Source: Modestobacter sp. VKM Ac-2982
GTDB lineage: Bacteria; Actinomycetota; Actinomycetes; Mycobacteriales; Geodermatophilaceae
Direction of reading: 5' to 3'
DNA: 64,000 bases
Assembly: GCF_026967935.1 (NCBI RefSeq)
Contig: NZ_JAPVBL010000001.1
Span: 248,001 to 312,000, forward strand
The notes below the pieces were generated by a model. It was not told the DNA's origin. It saw only the letters and a list, made by a program, of their open reading frames with translations, and made no database searches. Position 1 is the first letter of the stretch, and each line of letters opens with the position of its first letter. The translations under genes and the position numbers were made by a program. This document shows, piece after piece, positions 45,130-53,780 of this stretch.

Positions 45130-46068
45130 GTGAACGAGTTCGATCTGGTGCTGCCGACGGCGGTCGACGTCCGCGAGGTCGGGATGCGGGACGGGCTCCA
45201 GCTGGAGGACCCGGTCCCCCTGGCCGGCAAGCTGGCCATGCTCGAGGCGCTGGTGGCCACCGGCGTCCGGCGGATCGAGGTGACCTCCTTCGTCTCGCCG
45301 AAGGCGGTGCCGGCCCTGGCCGACGCCGACCAGGTCGCCGCCGAGCTGCACCGCTTCGACGGCGTGCACTTCTCCGCCCTGGTGGCCAACCCGCGGGGCG
45401 CCGTCCGCGCGGTGGACGCCGGCATCGCGCACCTGGAGTACGTCGTCTCCGCCGCCGACTCGCACAGCCGCGCCAACGCCGGGCGCTCCACCGCCGAGGC
45501 GGTCGCCGCGGTCGGGGAGATCGCCGAGCTCGCCCACGGCGCCGGCGGCTCCCTGGAGGTCATCGTCGCCACCGCCTGGGACTGTCCGTTCGACGGGCGG
45601 ACGCCGGTGGCCCGGACCGTGGACGTCACCCGGGCCGCGGTCACCGCCGGCGCCGACCAGCTCTGCCTGGGCGACACGATCGGCACGACCACCCCGGCCC
45701 GCGTCGTCCGGCTGCTCGACGAGGTCCGCCGGGCCTGCCCGGGGGTGCCGCTGGGCGTGCACTTCCACGACACCCGCGGCACCGGCCAGGCCAACGCCCT
45801 GGCCGCCCTGCAGGCCGGCATCACCCAGCTCGACGCCTCGGTCGGCGGCCTGGGCGGGTGCCCGTTCGCCCCGGGCGCCAGCGGCAACATCGCCACCGAG
45901 GAGCTCGTCTACTGGCTGGCCGACGCCGACGTGGCGACCGGCATCGACCTGGACGCCGTCCTCGCCGCGGCTGCGGTCACCGAACGGGCCGTCGGCCACG
46001 AGCTGCCCAGCTCCCTGTTCCGGGCCGGCGGGCGCAACGAGCCGCGCGGCGCGGTCCTGCCGGCCTGA
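45130..46068 (+). CDS. mvaB: Hydroxymethylglutaryl-CoA lyase
   Basis: A 312-residue TIM-barrel lyase that splits HMG-CoA to acetyl-CoA and acetoacetate (leucine degradation, ketone metabolism). VREVGMRDGLQLE near the start carries the catalytic Arg-Asp pair. GVHFHDTRGTGQANAL supplies the metal His pair, and VGGLGGCPFAPGASGN holds the catalytic Cys loop diagnostic for this enzyme versus isopropylmalate synthases. The GTG at 45130 follows GAGGAGG. It stands alone, without the usual acyl-CoA carboxylase genes. Confidence 0.92.
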   Translation: MNEFDLVLPTAVDVREVGMRDGLQLEDPVPLAGKLAMLEALVATGVRRIEVTSFVSPKAVPALADADQVAAELHRFDGVHFSALVANPRGAVRAVDAGIAHLEYVVSAADSHSRANAGRSTAEAVAAVGEIAELAHGAGGSLEVIVATAWDCPFDGRTPVARTVDVTRAAVTAGADQLCLGDTIGTTTPARVVRLLDEVRRACPGVPLGVHFHDTRGTGQANALAALQAGITQLDASVGGLGGCPFAPGASGNIATEELVYWLADADVATGIDLDAVLAAAAVTERAVGHELPSSLFRAGGRNEPRGAVLPA

Positions 46069-46125
46069 CCGTGGGTGACCGGTCGCACGGTGCCCCACCG
46101 GGTCGCGCGTGATGGGATCGACGGT

Positions 46126-46650
46126 GTGAACCAAGGCGCAGACGTCCCCCCGGCAGTGGTCGACCCCTCGGTGATGCGGGACGTGCTGGGCCACTTCGTC
46201 TCCGGCGTCACCGTGGTGACGGCGATGACCGCCGACGGCCCGGTGGGCTTCACCTGCCAGTCGTTCAGCTCGCTGTCCCTGGACCCGCCGCTGGTCGCCT
46301 TCGCCCCGGCCCGCACCTCGCGCACGTGGCCGCTGCTCCGCGAGGCCGGCCGCTTCTGTGTCAACGTGCTCGCCGACGAGCAGAGCGGCCTGTCCCGGCA
46401 GTTCGCCCGCTCCGGCACCGACAAGTACGCCGGCGTGCAGTGGGCACCGAGCCCGCACGGGTCACCGGTGCTCGCCGACGTCGTCGCCTGGATCGACAGC
46501 GAGCTGTGGGCCGAGTACGGCGGCGGTGACCACACCATCGTCGTCGCCCGGGTGCTGGACCTCGGGGCTGATGCCTCCCGTACGCCGCTGCTGTTCCACC
46601 GCGGCGCCTACGGGCTCCAGCAGGCACGGCTGGAGCCCGAGGAGCGCTGA
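46126..46650 (+). CDS. Flavin reductase-like (NADH:FMN) protein
   Basis: A 174-residue member of the flavin reductase-like FMN-binding family: MRDVLGHFVSGVTVVTAMT, GFTCQSFSSLSLDPPLVAF and FCVNVLADEQSGLSRQF are the flavin-binding signature blocks. HTIVVARVLDL follows near the C-terminus. Such proteins supply reduced flavin to two-component monooxygenases or act as stand-alone reductases; no monooxygenase partner is adjacent. GTG start 57 bases after the HMG-CoA lyase gene. Confidence 0.88.
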   Translation: MNQGADVPPAVVDPSVMRDVLGHFVSGVTVVTAMTADGPVGFTCQSFSSLSLDPPLVAFAPARTSRTWPLLREAGRFCVNVLADEQSGLSRQFARSGTDKYAGVQWAPSPHGSPVLADVVAWIDSELWAEYGGGDHTIVVARVLDLGADASRTPLLFHRGAYGLQQARLEPEER

Positions 46651-46700
46651 ACTCGAGGAGCGCTGGCCCTGCTGGCTGTCCTGACCGGGGAGCTCGCGCG

Positions 46701-47441
46701 TCAGTCGACGCGGGAAGCTGCAGACCGGATCGCGTTCGCGAGGTCGCGAGGACGGCTCCACATGGGCCAGTGCCCGGTGGGGAGGTCGACGACGTCGAGC
46801 TGCTCGAGGTCGGCGACCTCGGCGAACACGGGATGTCCTGCGCGGGCCAGTTCCAGCACCTGCGCGCTCGAGATCGAGCAGCAGACGAGCGTGGTCGGGA
46901 CACCCAGGCGTGCATCGTTCGTGAGCTCCACCGGCCGGCGGAGCACGGGACCGGGCTCGGGGACAGCCCTGGCCCGAAAGCGCTCGAGGACCTCCGGGCT
47001 CAGGCCCTCGAGGCTGGCCTGCTCCCCGAGGACGTCGAAGGGCGGCAGCGGCAGCTCCTGTAGTGCTCCCGGCCCGTCCGGAGCGAAGACGGTTCCTGGC
47101 GCCACCGGCCCGGAGTCGATCCACACCACCCGGTGGACGAGCTCAGGGTGCCGGTCCAGGACGAGACTGACCGGGGCGTTGGCCCCACTGTGCGCGACGA
47201 GGACCGCCGGCCGGTCCTCGCGGACCCCGGCCCGCGCCATGACCTGCTCGATCGCCGCTGCTTGATCGTCGAGGGTCCTGGACGAACGCTCGGGGTCGTG
47301 CTGGTCCAGTCCGGGGAGCGTCATCGGGATCGCACGCCAGTTGTCGGCTGTCAGGTGTTCCAGCACCTCGTCCCACGCCCAGGCGCCCAGCCAGTGGCCG
47401 GCGATCAGGATGGTGGTCGGGCTGCTCGTCGTCGTCGTCAC
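46701..47441 (-). CDS. Alpha/beta hydrolase
   Basis: A 246-residue hydrolase: LIAGHWLGAWAWDEV (oxyanion HxxxG region), VLVAHSGANAPVSLV (nucleophile Ser in an AHSGAN elbow), and TGHWPMWSRPRDLA (C-terminal His). It resembles salicylate-esterase / MenH-like small hydrolases. Substrate unknown. GTG start; divergent from a WYL-domain regulator 70-odd bases away, which may control it. Confidence 0.82.
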   Translation of the reverse strand: MTTTTSSPTTILIAGHWLGAWAWDEVLEHLTADNWRAIPMTLPGLDQHDPERSSRTLDDQAAAIEQVMARAGVREDRPAVLVAHSGANAPVSLVLDRHPELVHRVVWIDSGPVAPGTVFAPDGPGALQELPLPPFDVLGEQASLEGLSPEVLERFRARAVPEPGPVLRRPVELTNDARLGVPTTLVCCSISSAQVLELARAGHPVFAEVADLEQLDVVDLPTGHWPMWSRPRDLANAIRSAASRVD

Positions 47442-47514
47442 GCCCCGATGCTCCTGGGCCGGCTGGACAGCTGTGTGTCACCGTTTCTGTCATGGACTTC
47501 GTGAGGTCAGGACA

Positions 47515-48213
47515 CTGAAGCGAGCCGAACGGCTCCACGCACTGTCCGAGATGTTGCGCCGCAACGGCGCGCGAGGATGCACGGCCGAGCGGCTGGCGAC
47601 CGAGTTCGACGTGTCCGTGCGAACGGTCAAGCGAGACCTCGCTGCGCTGGAGAACAGCGGCGCGCCGATCTGGTCACGTCCCGGACCCGGCGGCGGCTAC
47701 GGATGGACCACAGGCGGGTCCCTGCCGCCCGTCAGTCTCTCCCCGGCCCAGGCAGTGGCGCTCCTGGCGGCTGTCTCCGCCGCACCCGACGCCCCCTACG
47801 GCGATCTGGCCTCAGCCGCGGTCCAGAAGATCGTGGACGTCCTCGATCCCCGGACCCGGGCGAGGGCCGACGAGCTGGCGCGCCGGGTCTGGGTCAACGC
47901 GCCACCACCCAGATCGCGCGCCGTCACGTCAGCGCTGGAGGCGGCGATGGCCGAGCAACGAGTGGTCCGGATCCGCTACACCTCGAGCGAGGGGACCACG
48001 ACCACCCGGGACGTCGAACCCGTGTTGTTCGCCTCCACGAACGGCCAGTGGCACCTGATCGGCTGGTGTCGGCTGCGCAACGCCATGCGGTGGTTCACCG
48101 TGTCCCGCATCGAGCGAGCCAGCACGACCACGATCGCCTGCGGCGGCCACACGATCCACGAGGTCGGGACACCCCCGGCGAACGCCAGACCCGTGCACGG
48201 CTCCAGCCACTGA
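47515..48213 (+). CDS. HTH-WYL domain transcriptional regulator
   Basis: A ~232-residue DeoR-like/WYL regulator. The winged helix (residues ~1-60) has RLATEFDVSVRTVKRDLAAL and a GPGGGYGW wing. The WYL-like C-terminal part has VVRIRYTSSEGTTTTRDVEP, GQWHLIGWCRLRNAMRWF and SRIERA. The start is unclear: homology begins LKRAERLHAL at a CTG (47515), and the only upstream in-frame alternative nearby is the GTG at 47473. WYL proteins bind nucleic acid or nucleotide ligands. Divergent from the hydrolase gene, a plausible target. Confidence 0.82.
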   Translation: MKRAERLHALSEMLRRNGARGCTAERLATEFDVSVRTVKRDLAALENSGAPIWSRPGPGGGYGWTTGGSLPPVSLSPAQAVALLAAVSAAPDAPYGDLASAAVQKIVDVLDPRTRARADELARRVWVNAPPPRSRAVTSALEAAMAEQRVVRIRYTSSEGTTTTRDVEPVLFASTNGQWHLIGWCRLRNAMRWFTVSRIERASTTTIACGGHTIHEVGTPPANARPVHGSSH

Positions 48214-48230
48214 TCTGTTCGCTCGACGTG

Positions 48231-50567
48231 TCAGTGCAGCTGGCCGAAGCGCAGGGCGAGCACGGCGACGTCGTCCCGGCGGTCGGGGTCGGCGCCGACG
48301 GCGTGCAGGCACAGCCCGGCCGGGTCGTCGTCGACCGGGGCGTCCCGGAGCCGCTGGACCAGCGAGGCGATCCCCTGGTCCAGGTCCTCGCCCGGCCGTT
48401 CGATCAGCCCGTCCGTGTAGGCCACCAGCGTCGCCCCCGGCGGGATGCTCACCGCCCGGGACTCCCGCCGGTGCGTCACGTCGACGCCGATCAGCATCCC
48501 GGTGATCCCGTCGAGCATCTCGACCGTGCCGTCGACGTGACGCAGCAGCAGGGGCGGGTGCCCGGCGTTGGCCAGCTGCAGGCGCCAGGGCTCGCCCGGG
48601 GCGCTCGGCCGCTGGACCCGGCCGTAGATCATCGTCGCCATCGGGGCCACGTGCAGGCCCTGCACCAGGCGGTCCACCCGGCCGAGGATCTCCCCCGGAT
48701 CGCCCTCGCCGGCGTCCCAGGCGCAGGCCCGGAGCAGACCGCGCAGGTGCCCCATCGCCGCGGCCGCGGCGACGTCGTGCCCGACGACGTCGCCCACGGC
48801 CAGCCCCACGCTGCCGTCGGGCAGGTGCAGCAGGTCGTAGAAGTCGCCGCCGACGTCGGCCGAGCTCGACGCGCTGAGGTAGTGGGCCGCGGCGACGACG
48901 CCGGGGATCTCCGGGAGCTCGGGCAGCAGGGAGCGCTGCAGCGTCTCGGCGACGGTGTGCTCCTGCTGGTAGAGCCGCACGTTGTCCATCGCCATGGCGG
49001 CCCGGCGGGAGAGGTCCCGGGCCAGGTCGACGTCCTCGGGGCCGAAACGCCGGGCCTGGGTCTCGGCGACCAGGGTGAGCGCGCCGAGGGTGCGGCGGCG
49101 GGCGACCAGGGGGACGGTGAGCTGCGAGGAGGTGCCCAGCTCGGCCATCACCGCACGCAGCGCCGGATCGGGGGCGGCCGCGAGCAGGATCTCGTCGGTG
49201 ATCTCCGGGACCAGGACCGGCTCGCTGGAGCGGAGCACCCGCCGGATGGGAGCAGCGTCGGGCAGGTCGGCGATCCGCAGCGCGGCGAAGCGGCGCAGCT
49301 CCTCGGTCATCCCCCGCCGGTGGGCGGAGGAGGTGCCGGTGACCGCGCCGTGCTCGTCGACCAGGGTGACGAAGACCCAGTCGGCGAGCAGCGGGACGCA
49401 GAGGGAGGCCAGCCGCTCGAGCAGGTCGTCCATGTCCAGGGTCGCGCTGAGGGTGCTGGTGGCCTCGGCCATCAGCGCCAGCCGGCTCTGCGCCCGCTCG
49501 GCCTCGACCCGGGCGGCGTCCGCGGCGGCATGGGCCTCCTCGGCGTCCCGGCGGGCGGCCTGCTCGGCGGCGAACGCGGCCTGGCGGTCGTCCTCGACCC
49601 GGACCCGCTCGGTGACGTCGGTCTGCACCCCCACGAAGCTGACGAGCGTGCCCGCACCGTCGAACACCGGCGAGATGGAGACCTGGTTCCAGAAGGCCGT
49701 GCCGTCCTTGCGGTAGTTGAGCAGCGTGGTGGTGACCGGCTGCTCGTCGCGCAGCGCCTGGCGCAGGTCGTCGACCGTCTTCTGCTCGGTCGCCGGGCCC
49801 TGTAGGAAGCGGCAGTTGCGGCCGACGCTCTCCTCGTAGCTGTACCCGCTGATCCGGGTGAAGGAGGGGTTGACCCACACCAGGGGGTCGTCCTCCTGCC
49901 GGGGGTCGGTGATGGTGAAGGCGATGTCCGTGGCGACGACGGCGCGCTCCCGCAGCGCCTGCAGTTGCGCCTCCGGGTCGATGGCGCCGTCGGCGTCGTC
50001 GAGCTCGAGGAAGACGACGAGGGACAGCCGCTGGTCGCTGGCGTCGGCCGACAGCGGGAAGCCGGTCACCCAGAGCACCTGGTCCGGTTCGTCCGCCCCT
50101 GTGTTGGCCCGGTCCGCGTCGGAACTGCGCCGCGGGCTCAGCCGCACCGCCTCGCCGGCGACCGGGCGGCCGGCCGCGACCAGCGAGAGCGGGCTCGCCG
50201 AGCTGGCCAGCGGGGAGCCGCCGAGGTCGGCGAGCCCGGCGGCCGCGCCCCAGGCATCGACGGGGACCGGCAGGCCGACGTTGCCGGCCAGTTCCCTCGC
50301 GGCGGTGTTGGCGTAGGTGACCGTGCCGGCGGCCTGGTCGATGACCAGGACGGCGACCGGGACGTCGGCGAGCACCCCCGGGAGCGCGGCCTGCGCGAGG
50401 TGCTGGGACTGGGTGCCCCAGACGGCGGCCTCGGCGGCGTCCACGATGGAGGCCTGCCGGGTGCGCTCGGGCCGGTCGGCGTCGACGGGCACGCCGTCGA
50501 CGAGCGCAGCAGCGGCTTCGGGCGGGACCTGACCGACGGACGGGCCCCCGGGTCTGTCTGACGGCAC
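48231..50567 (-). CDS. PAS-LOV-GAF-SpoIIE phosphatase (predicted blue-light photoreceptor)
   Basis: A 778-residue sensor phosphatase. Residues ~60-195 form a PAS domain. Residues ~205-320 form a LOV domain with the exact photoactive motif GRNCRFLQ (Cys252), the flavin contacts N284 (LLNYRKDG) and N294, and the signalling Gln315 (GVQTDV). A coiled linker (~325-365) leads to a GAF domain (~370-530) and a SpoIIE/PP2C phosphatase (~545-775: VGGDFYDLL, VGDVVGHDVAAAAAMG, LVAYTDGLIERPG, RRDDVAVLAL). Blue light would form the Cys-FMN adduct and alter dephosphorylation of an anti-anti-sigma factor. GTG start. No partner-switch genes are adjacent. Confidence 0.92.
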   Translation of the reverse strand: MPSDRPGGPSVGQVPPEAAAALVDGVPVDADRPERTRQASIVDAAEAAVWGTQSQHLAQAALPGVLADVPVAVLVIDQAAGTVTYANTAARELAGNVGLPVPVDAWGAAAGLADLGGSPLASSASPLSLVAAGRPVAGEAVRLSPRRSSDADRANTGADEPDQVLWVTGFPLSADASDQRLSLVVFLELDDADGAIDPEAQLQALRERAVVATDIAFTITDPRQEDDPLVWVNPSFTRISGYSYEESVGRNCRFLQGPATEQKTVDDLRQALRDEQPVTTTLLNYRKDGTAFWNQVSISPVFDGAGTLVSFVGVQTDVTERVRVEDDRQAAFAAEQAARRDAEEAHAAADAARVEAERAQSRLALMAEATSTLSATLDMDDLLERLASLCVPLLADWVFVTLVDEHGAVTGTSSAHRRGMTEELRRFAALRIADLPDAAPIRRVLRSSEPVLVPEITDEILLAAAPDPALRAVMAELGTSSQLTVPLVARRRTLGALTLVAETQARRFGPEDVDLARDLSRRAAMAMDNVRLYQQEHTVAETLQRSLLPELPEIPGVVAAAHYLSASSSADVGGDFYDLLHLPDGSVGLAVGDVVGHDVAAAAAMGHLRGLLRACAWDAGEGDPGEILGRVDRLVQGLHVAPMATMIYGRVQRPSAPGEPWRLQLANAGHPPLLLRHVDGTVEMLDGITGMLIGVDVTHRRESRAVSIPPGATLVAYTDGLIERPGEDLDQGIASLVQRLRDAPVDDDPAGLCLHAVGADPDRRDDVAVLALRFGQLH

Positions 50568-50643
50568 CGCGTGATTTTACGAGACGACCTTCGGTTGCGC
50601 ACCACCGAGCTGGCTCCGGGGCGGCTCTCGTCCCCCGCTCGGG

Positions 50644-51126
50644 TCAGACGGTGCGGCCGTCACCGCCCGCAGGAGCCTGTTCGTCGGCGACGTGGGACCT
50701 GCCGCGCAGCCACAGCAGGCCGAGCACCGGGAGCAGCAGCGGGACGTACCCGTAGCCCTGCCCGTAGCCCGACCACACGGTGGCGTCCGGGAACGCCGCC
50801 GGGTCCAGCAGCGAGAGCGTGCCCACCACCAGCACGCCGGCCAGCTCGATCGAGCAGGCGACCACGGCGGTGCGCCGGCCACCGCGACCACCGCGGGCCA
50901 GCCCGACCGTGGCGATCACGTAGACCACTGCGGCGACGGCGGACAGCAGGTACGCCAGCGGCGCCTCGTCGAACTGCGTCGACAGCTGGACCACCGCCCG
51001 TGCGCCCGCGGCGAGGGCGAACACCCCGTAGAGCGCGACCAGCACCCGACCGAAGCCGCCGATCGTGCCCGGCTCGGCGGACGTCCCCTCCGCAGCCGGC
51101 CGGCCCAGCGCGCCGCCGTCAGCCAC
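50644..51126 (-). CDS. Small membrane protein, function unknown (A)
   Basis: A 160-residue protein with a GTG start at 51126, overlapping the upstream gene by eight bases. Four or five hydrophobic stretches are visible: VLVALYGVFALAAGARAVV, YLLSAVAAVVYVIATVGLA, TAVVACSIELAGVLVVGTL and VPLLLPVLGLLWL. SGYGQGYGYVP lies before the last helix. I recognise no catalytic motif. The family of paired small actinobacterial integral membrane proteins is uncharacterised as far as I know. The open frame to 51426 upstream is a shadow. Confidence 0.65.
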   Translation of the reverse strand: MADGGALGRPAAEGTSAEPGTIGGFGRVLVALYGVFALAAGARAVVQLSTQFDEAPLAYLLSAVAAVVYVIATVGLARGGRGGRRTAVVACSIELAGVLVVGTLSLLDPAAFPDATVWSGYGQGYGYVPLLLPVLGLLWLRGRSHVADEQAPAGGDGRTV

Positions 51127-51484
51127 CGGTGACCTCCCACAGGTCCAGCAGCCGCCAGAGCATGACGGCGACGGCCAGCGCGGCCACCCCGAGCACCGTC
51201 CCCGCCCAGCGGGTGGGATCCGAACGGGCCCAGAGCAGCCCGGCCACCGGCAGCAGCACGACGCTGAGCAGGTAGGCGAGGAACGTGGCCAGGTCCTCGG
51301 GCCGGTCCCCGCCCGCGAGCGCGGCCACCGCCACACCGAGCTGCACCAGCAGCAGCAGCTCCAGCAGCCCGGCGCCGGCCAGGTGCGCGGTGCCGATCCG
51401 GCGGCGCAGCGCCGTGCTGAGCCCACCGAGGGCGGCCAGCACGACGGCGACGACGGTCGCGGCGACGACCAGCGGCGTGCTCAC
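51119..51484 (-). CDS. Small membrane protein, function unknown (B)
   Basis: A 121-residue protein with three or four hydrophobic helices: LVVAATVVAVVLAALGGLST, LAGAGLLELLLLVQLGVAVA, LATFLAYLLSVVLLPVAGLL and GVAALAVAVMLWRLL. It is first of a two-gene unit with the 160-residue membrane protein. No signal peptide or known domain. Possibly the two form a complex. Confidence 0.65.
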   Translation of the reverse strand: MSTPLVVAATVVAVVLAALGGLSTALRRRIGTAHLAGAGLLELLLLVQLGVAVAALAGGDRPEDLATFLAYLLSVVLLPVAGLLWARSDPTRWAGTVLGVAALAVAVMLWRLLDLWEVTGG

Positions 51485-51498
51485 CGGTGGCGGCCGGT

Positions 51499-51525
51499 CA
51501 GGATGGGTGGCACGCCCCCATCCTG
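51499..51525 (-). terminator. Hairpin downstream of the aldo/keto reductase gene
   Basis: CAGGATGGG (51499-51507) and CCCATCCTG (51517-51525) form a perfect 9-bp stem with a 9-base loop, located 13 bases after the reductase stop and before the start of the membrane-protein pair. Confidence 0.55.
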
Positions 51526-51538
51526 CCCGGCGGCCGGA

Positions 51539-52531
51539 TCAGCGGTGCACGGTGGACATGTCCGGGTACCGGTCACCGGCCGCGGCCCCGGCCGGTGCGG
51601 CCTCGTCCAGCGCCCGCAGGTCCTCGTCGGTGAGGACGACGTCGGCGGCGGCCGCGTTCTCCTCCAGGTACCGCACCCGCTTGGTGCCCGGGATCGGCAC
51701 GACCGCCGGGGCGCCGTCCTGGCCGGACTGGGCCATCACCCAGGCCAGGGCCAGCTGGGTGGCCGTGATGCCCTTGGTCTCGGCGAGCTCGCGGACCCGG
51801 TCGACGAGCTCCAGGTTGCGGATGAACGCCGCCCCCTGGAAGCGGGGGTTGCGCCGGCGGAAGTCGTCGGGCTCGAGGTCGTCGATGCTGCGGATCTGCC
51901 CGGAGAGGAAGCCGCGGCCGATCGGTGAGTAGGCGACGAAGCCGATGCCCAGTTCGGCGCAGGTGGCCAGCACGCCGTCCTCCTCCGGGTCGCGGGTCCA
52001 CAGCGAGTACTCGGTCTGCAGCGCGGTGACCGGCAGGACGGCGTGCGCCCGGCGGATGGTGTCGGGCGCGGCCTCGGAGATCCCGGCGTGCCGGATCTTC
52101 CCGGCCTCCACCAGCTCGGCCAGCGCGCCCCAGGTCTCCTCGATGGGCACGGTCGTGTCGACCCGGTGCTGGTAGTAGAGGTCGATGACGTCGACGCCCA
52201 GCCGTTGCAGCGAGGCGTCGCAGGCGCGGTGCACGTACTCGGCGCGGCCGTTGATCCGGAGGAAGGAGCCGTCCTCGCCCCGCTCGTTGCCGAACTTCGT
52301 GGCCAGCACGACCTCGTCCCGGCGGCCGGCGATGGCCTGGCCGACGAGGCGCTCGTTGGTGAAGGGGCCGTACATGTCGGCGGTGTCGAGGAACGTGACC
52401 CCGAGGTCGAGGGCCCGCCGGACGGTGTGCTCCGCCTCGGTCTGGTCTCCGGTGCCGTAGAACTCGCTCATCCCCATGCAGCCCAGGCCCTGGGCGGAGA
52501 CGGTCAGGTCGCGGAGCACGCGTGTCTGCAT
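51539..52531 (-). CDS. Aldo/keto reductase
   Basis: A 330-residue NADPH-dependent reductase. The catalytic tetrad can be seen: [10 protein letters not shown] (Asp, Tyr), [12 protein letters not shown] (Lys) and DLYYQHRVD (His). The C-terminal cofactor-binding part has [18 protein letters not shown]. It is of the AKR13/YakC-like type ([11 protein letters not shown]). The ATG at 52531 follows GGAGG; the open frame to 52651 is not used. It is divergent from the siderophore importer, with the IdeR boxes about 130 bases away. Substrate unknown. Confidence 0.9.
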   Translation of the reverse strand: MQTRVLRDLTVSAQGLGCMGMSEFYGTGDQTEAEHTVRRALDLGVTFLDTADMYGPFTNERLVGQAIAGRRDEVVLATKFGNERGEDGSFLRINGRAEYVHRACDASLQRLGVDVIDLYYQHRVDTTVPIEETWGALAELVEAGKIRHAGISEAAPDTIRRAHAVLPVTALQTEYSLWTRDPEEDGVLATCAELGIGFVAYSPIGRGFLSGQIRSIDDLEPDDFRRRNPRFQGAAFIRNLELVDRVRELAETKGITATQLALAWVMAQSGQDGAPAVVPIPGTKRVRYLEENAAAADVVLTDEDLRALDEAAPAGAAAGDRYPDMSTVHR

Positions 52532-52660
52532 GGCCCCCTCCTGCCCGCGGACCGGAGGCCGCAACCCGCCCAGCGGGCGGCTGTGTCCCACTGCGTGGGA
52601 GATCCGGGCCGGGATGGTCACGAAGAGGTCACGGGGAGGTGACAACTCCAAGGTCAGCTG

Positions 52661-52694
52661 ATTGGTTAGGCACGCCTAAGTGAGGCTAGCCTTT
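52661..52694. promoter_or_regulatory. Two overlapping IdeR/DtxR iron boxes
   Basis: Against the 19-bp IdeR consensus TTAGGTTAGGCTAACCTAA, 52661-52679 matches at 14 positions (GGTTAGGCACGCCTAA core) and 52676-52694 at 13 (GTGAGGCTAGCCT core). The two are offset by 15 bases and end 32 bases before the siderophore-binding-protein ATG. Iron-loaded IdeR should shut the importer off. Confidence 0.8.
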
Positions 52695-52726
52695 CCTCTC
52701 CGAACCATCTGAACCTGGAGTCCCGC

Positions 52727-53743
52727 ATGCGCACAACGTCCCGGCCGCTGGCCGGCGCCGCACTGTCCCTCTCGGCGCTCCTCGCCCTGGCCGCCTGCGG
52801 GAACGACGTCGCGACCGACACCGCCGCCGCCGCGGACGAGGCCGAGACCGTCACGTTCACCTGGGACCGGAACACCGCCGGCGAGGACGAGGACCCCGCG
52901 TACGAGGAGACGACCGTCGAGGTCCCGGCGGACCCCGAGAACATCGTCGTGTTCGACATGGCCAGCCTGGACACCATCGGCGCGCTGGGCGGCGAGGTCA
53001 CGGGCGCACCGCTGGACTCGGTGCCCGAGTACCTGCAGGACAGCCTGGCCGAGGACGCCTACAACGTGGGCACCCTGTTCGAGGCCGACCTCGTGGAGAT
53101 CGAGGCGCAGCAGCCCGACCTCATCGTCATCGGCGGCCGTTCTTCGGCGCTGTACGAGGACCTGAGCGAGATCGCCCCGACCGTCGATCTGAGCATGCGC
53201 GGGTCGTTCACCGAGACGCTGGAGCGCAACGCCACCTTTCTGGGCGAGGTGCTCGGCGCCGAGGACGAGGCAGCCGCCGCGATCGAGGAGATCGAGGCGG
53301 GAGTCGAGGAGGCGCAGCAGGTCACCGCCGACGCCGGGACCGGTCTGGGCCTGATGGTGTCGGGTGGCCAGCTCAGCGCGATGGCCCCTGCCGGGGACGA
53401 CGCGAGCGGGCGCGGCGCGCGGGGTGGCCTGATCTACGACACCTTCGGCGTGGAGCCGGTGGTGGAGGACATCGAGGCGGCCACGCACGGCGAGCCGGTC
53501 TCCTTCGAGTTCCTGCTGGAGACCAACCCCGACCACCTCTGGGTCGTCGACCGGGACGCCGCCACCAGCGCGGAAGGTGCCCAGGCGGCCGCCGAGGTCC
53601 TCGACAACGAGATCGTCGCGCAGACGACCGCTGCCCAGGAGGGGCAGATCCACTACCTGGACCCGGTCGCCTGGTACGTCGTCTTCGGCGGCATCGAGAC
53701 CGCGCAGATCATGATCGACGACGTCCTGCAGATCGCCGACTGA
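52727..53743 (+). CDS. Siderophore ABC transporter substrate-binding lipoprotein (CeuE/YclQ-like)
   Basis: A 338-residue lipoprotein. The lipobox ends LAAC with Cys24. The mature protein is a type III binding fold: VEVPADPENIVVFDMASLDTI and QQPDLIVIGGRSSALYEDL match CeuE/YclQ/FatB-type catecholate-siderophore receptors. ALAPAGDDASGRGARGG-like residues line the later loop (here MAPAGDDASGRGARGG). It is the first gene of a four-gene importer, with overlapping IdeR boxes in its promoter. Confidence 0.9.
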   Translation: MRTTSRPLAGAALSLSALLALAACGNDVATDTAAAADEAETVTFTWDRNTAGEDEDPAYEETTVEVPADPENIVVFDMASLDTIGALGGEVTGAPLDSVPEYLQDSLAEDAYNVGTLFEADLVEIEAQQPDLIVIGGRSSALYEDLSEIAPTVDLSMRGSFTETLERNATFLGEVLGAEDEAAAAIEEIEAGVEEAQQVTADAGTGLGLMVSGGQLSAMAPAGDDASGRGARGGLIYDTFGVEPVVEDIEAATHGEPVSFEFLLETNPDHLWVVDRDAATSAEGAQAAAEVLDNEIVAQTTAAQEGQIHYLDPVAWYVVFGGIETAQIMIDDVLQIAD

Positions 53744-53780
53744 CCGTGTCGGCCCTGACCGAGCGCCCCTCCGGCCACCG

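Noticed and set aside
46631-46664. Direct repeat CGAGGAGCGCTG across the flavin reductase stop
   Set aside because: A 12-base duplication, probably slippage. It adds no feature and has no matching element elsewhere.
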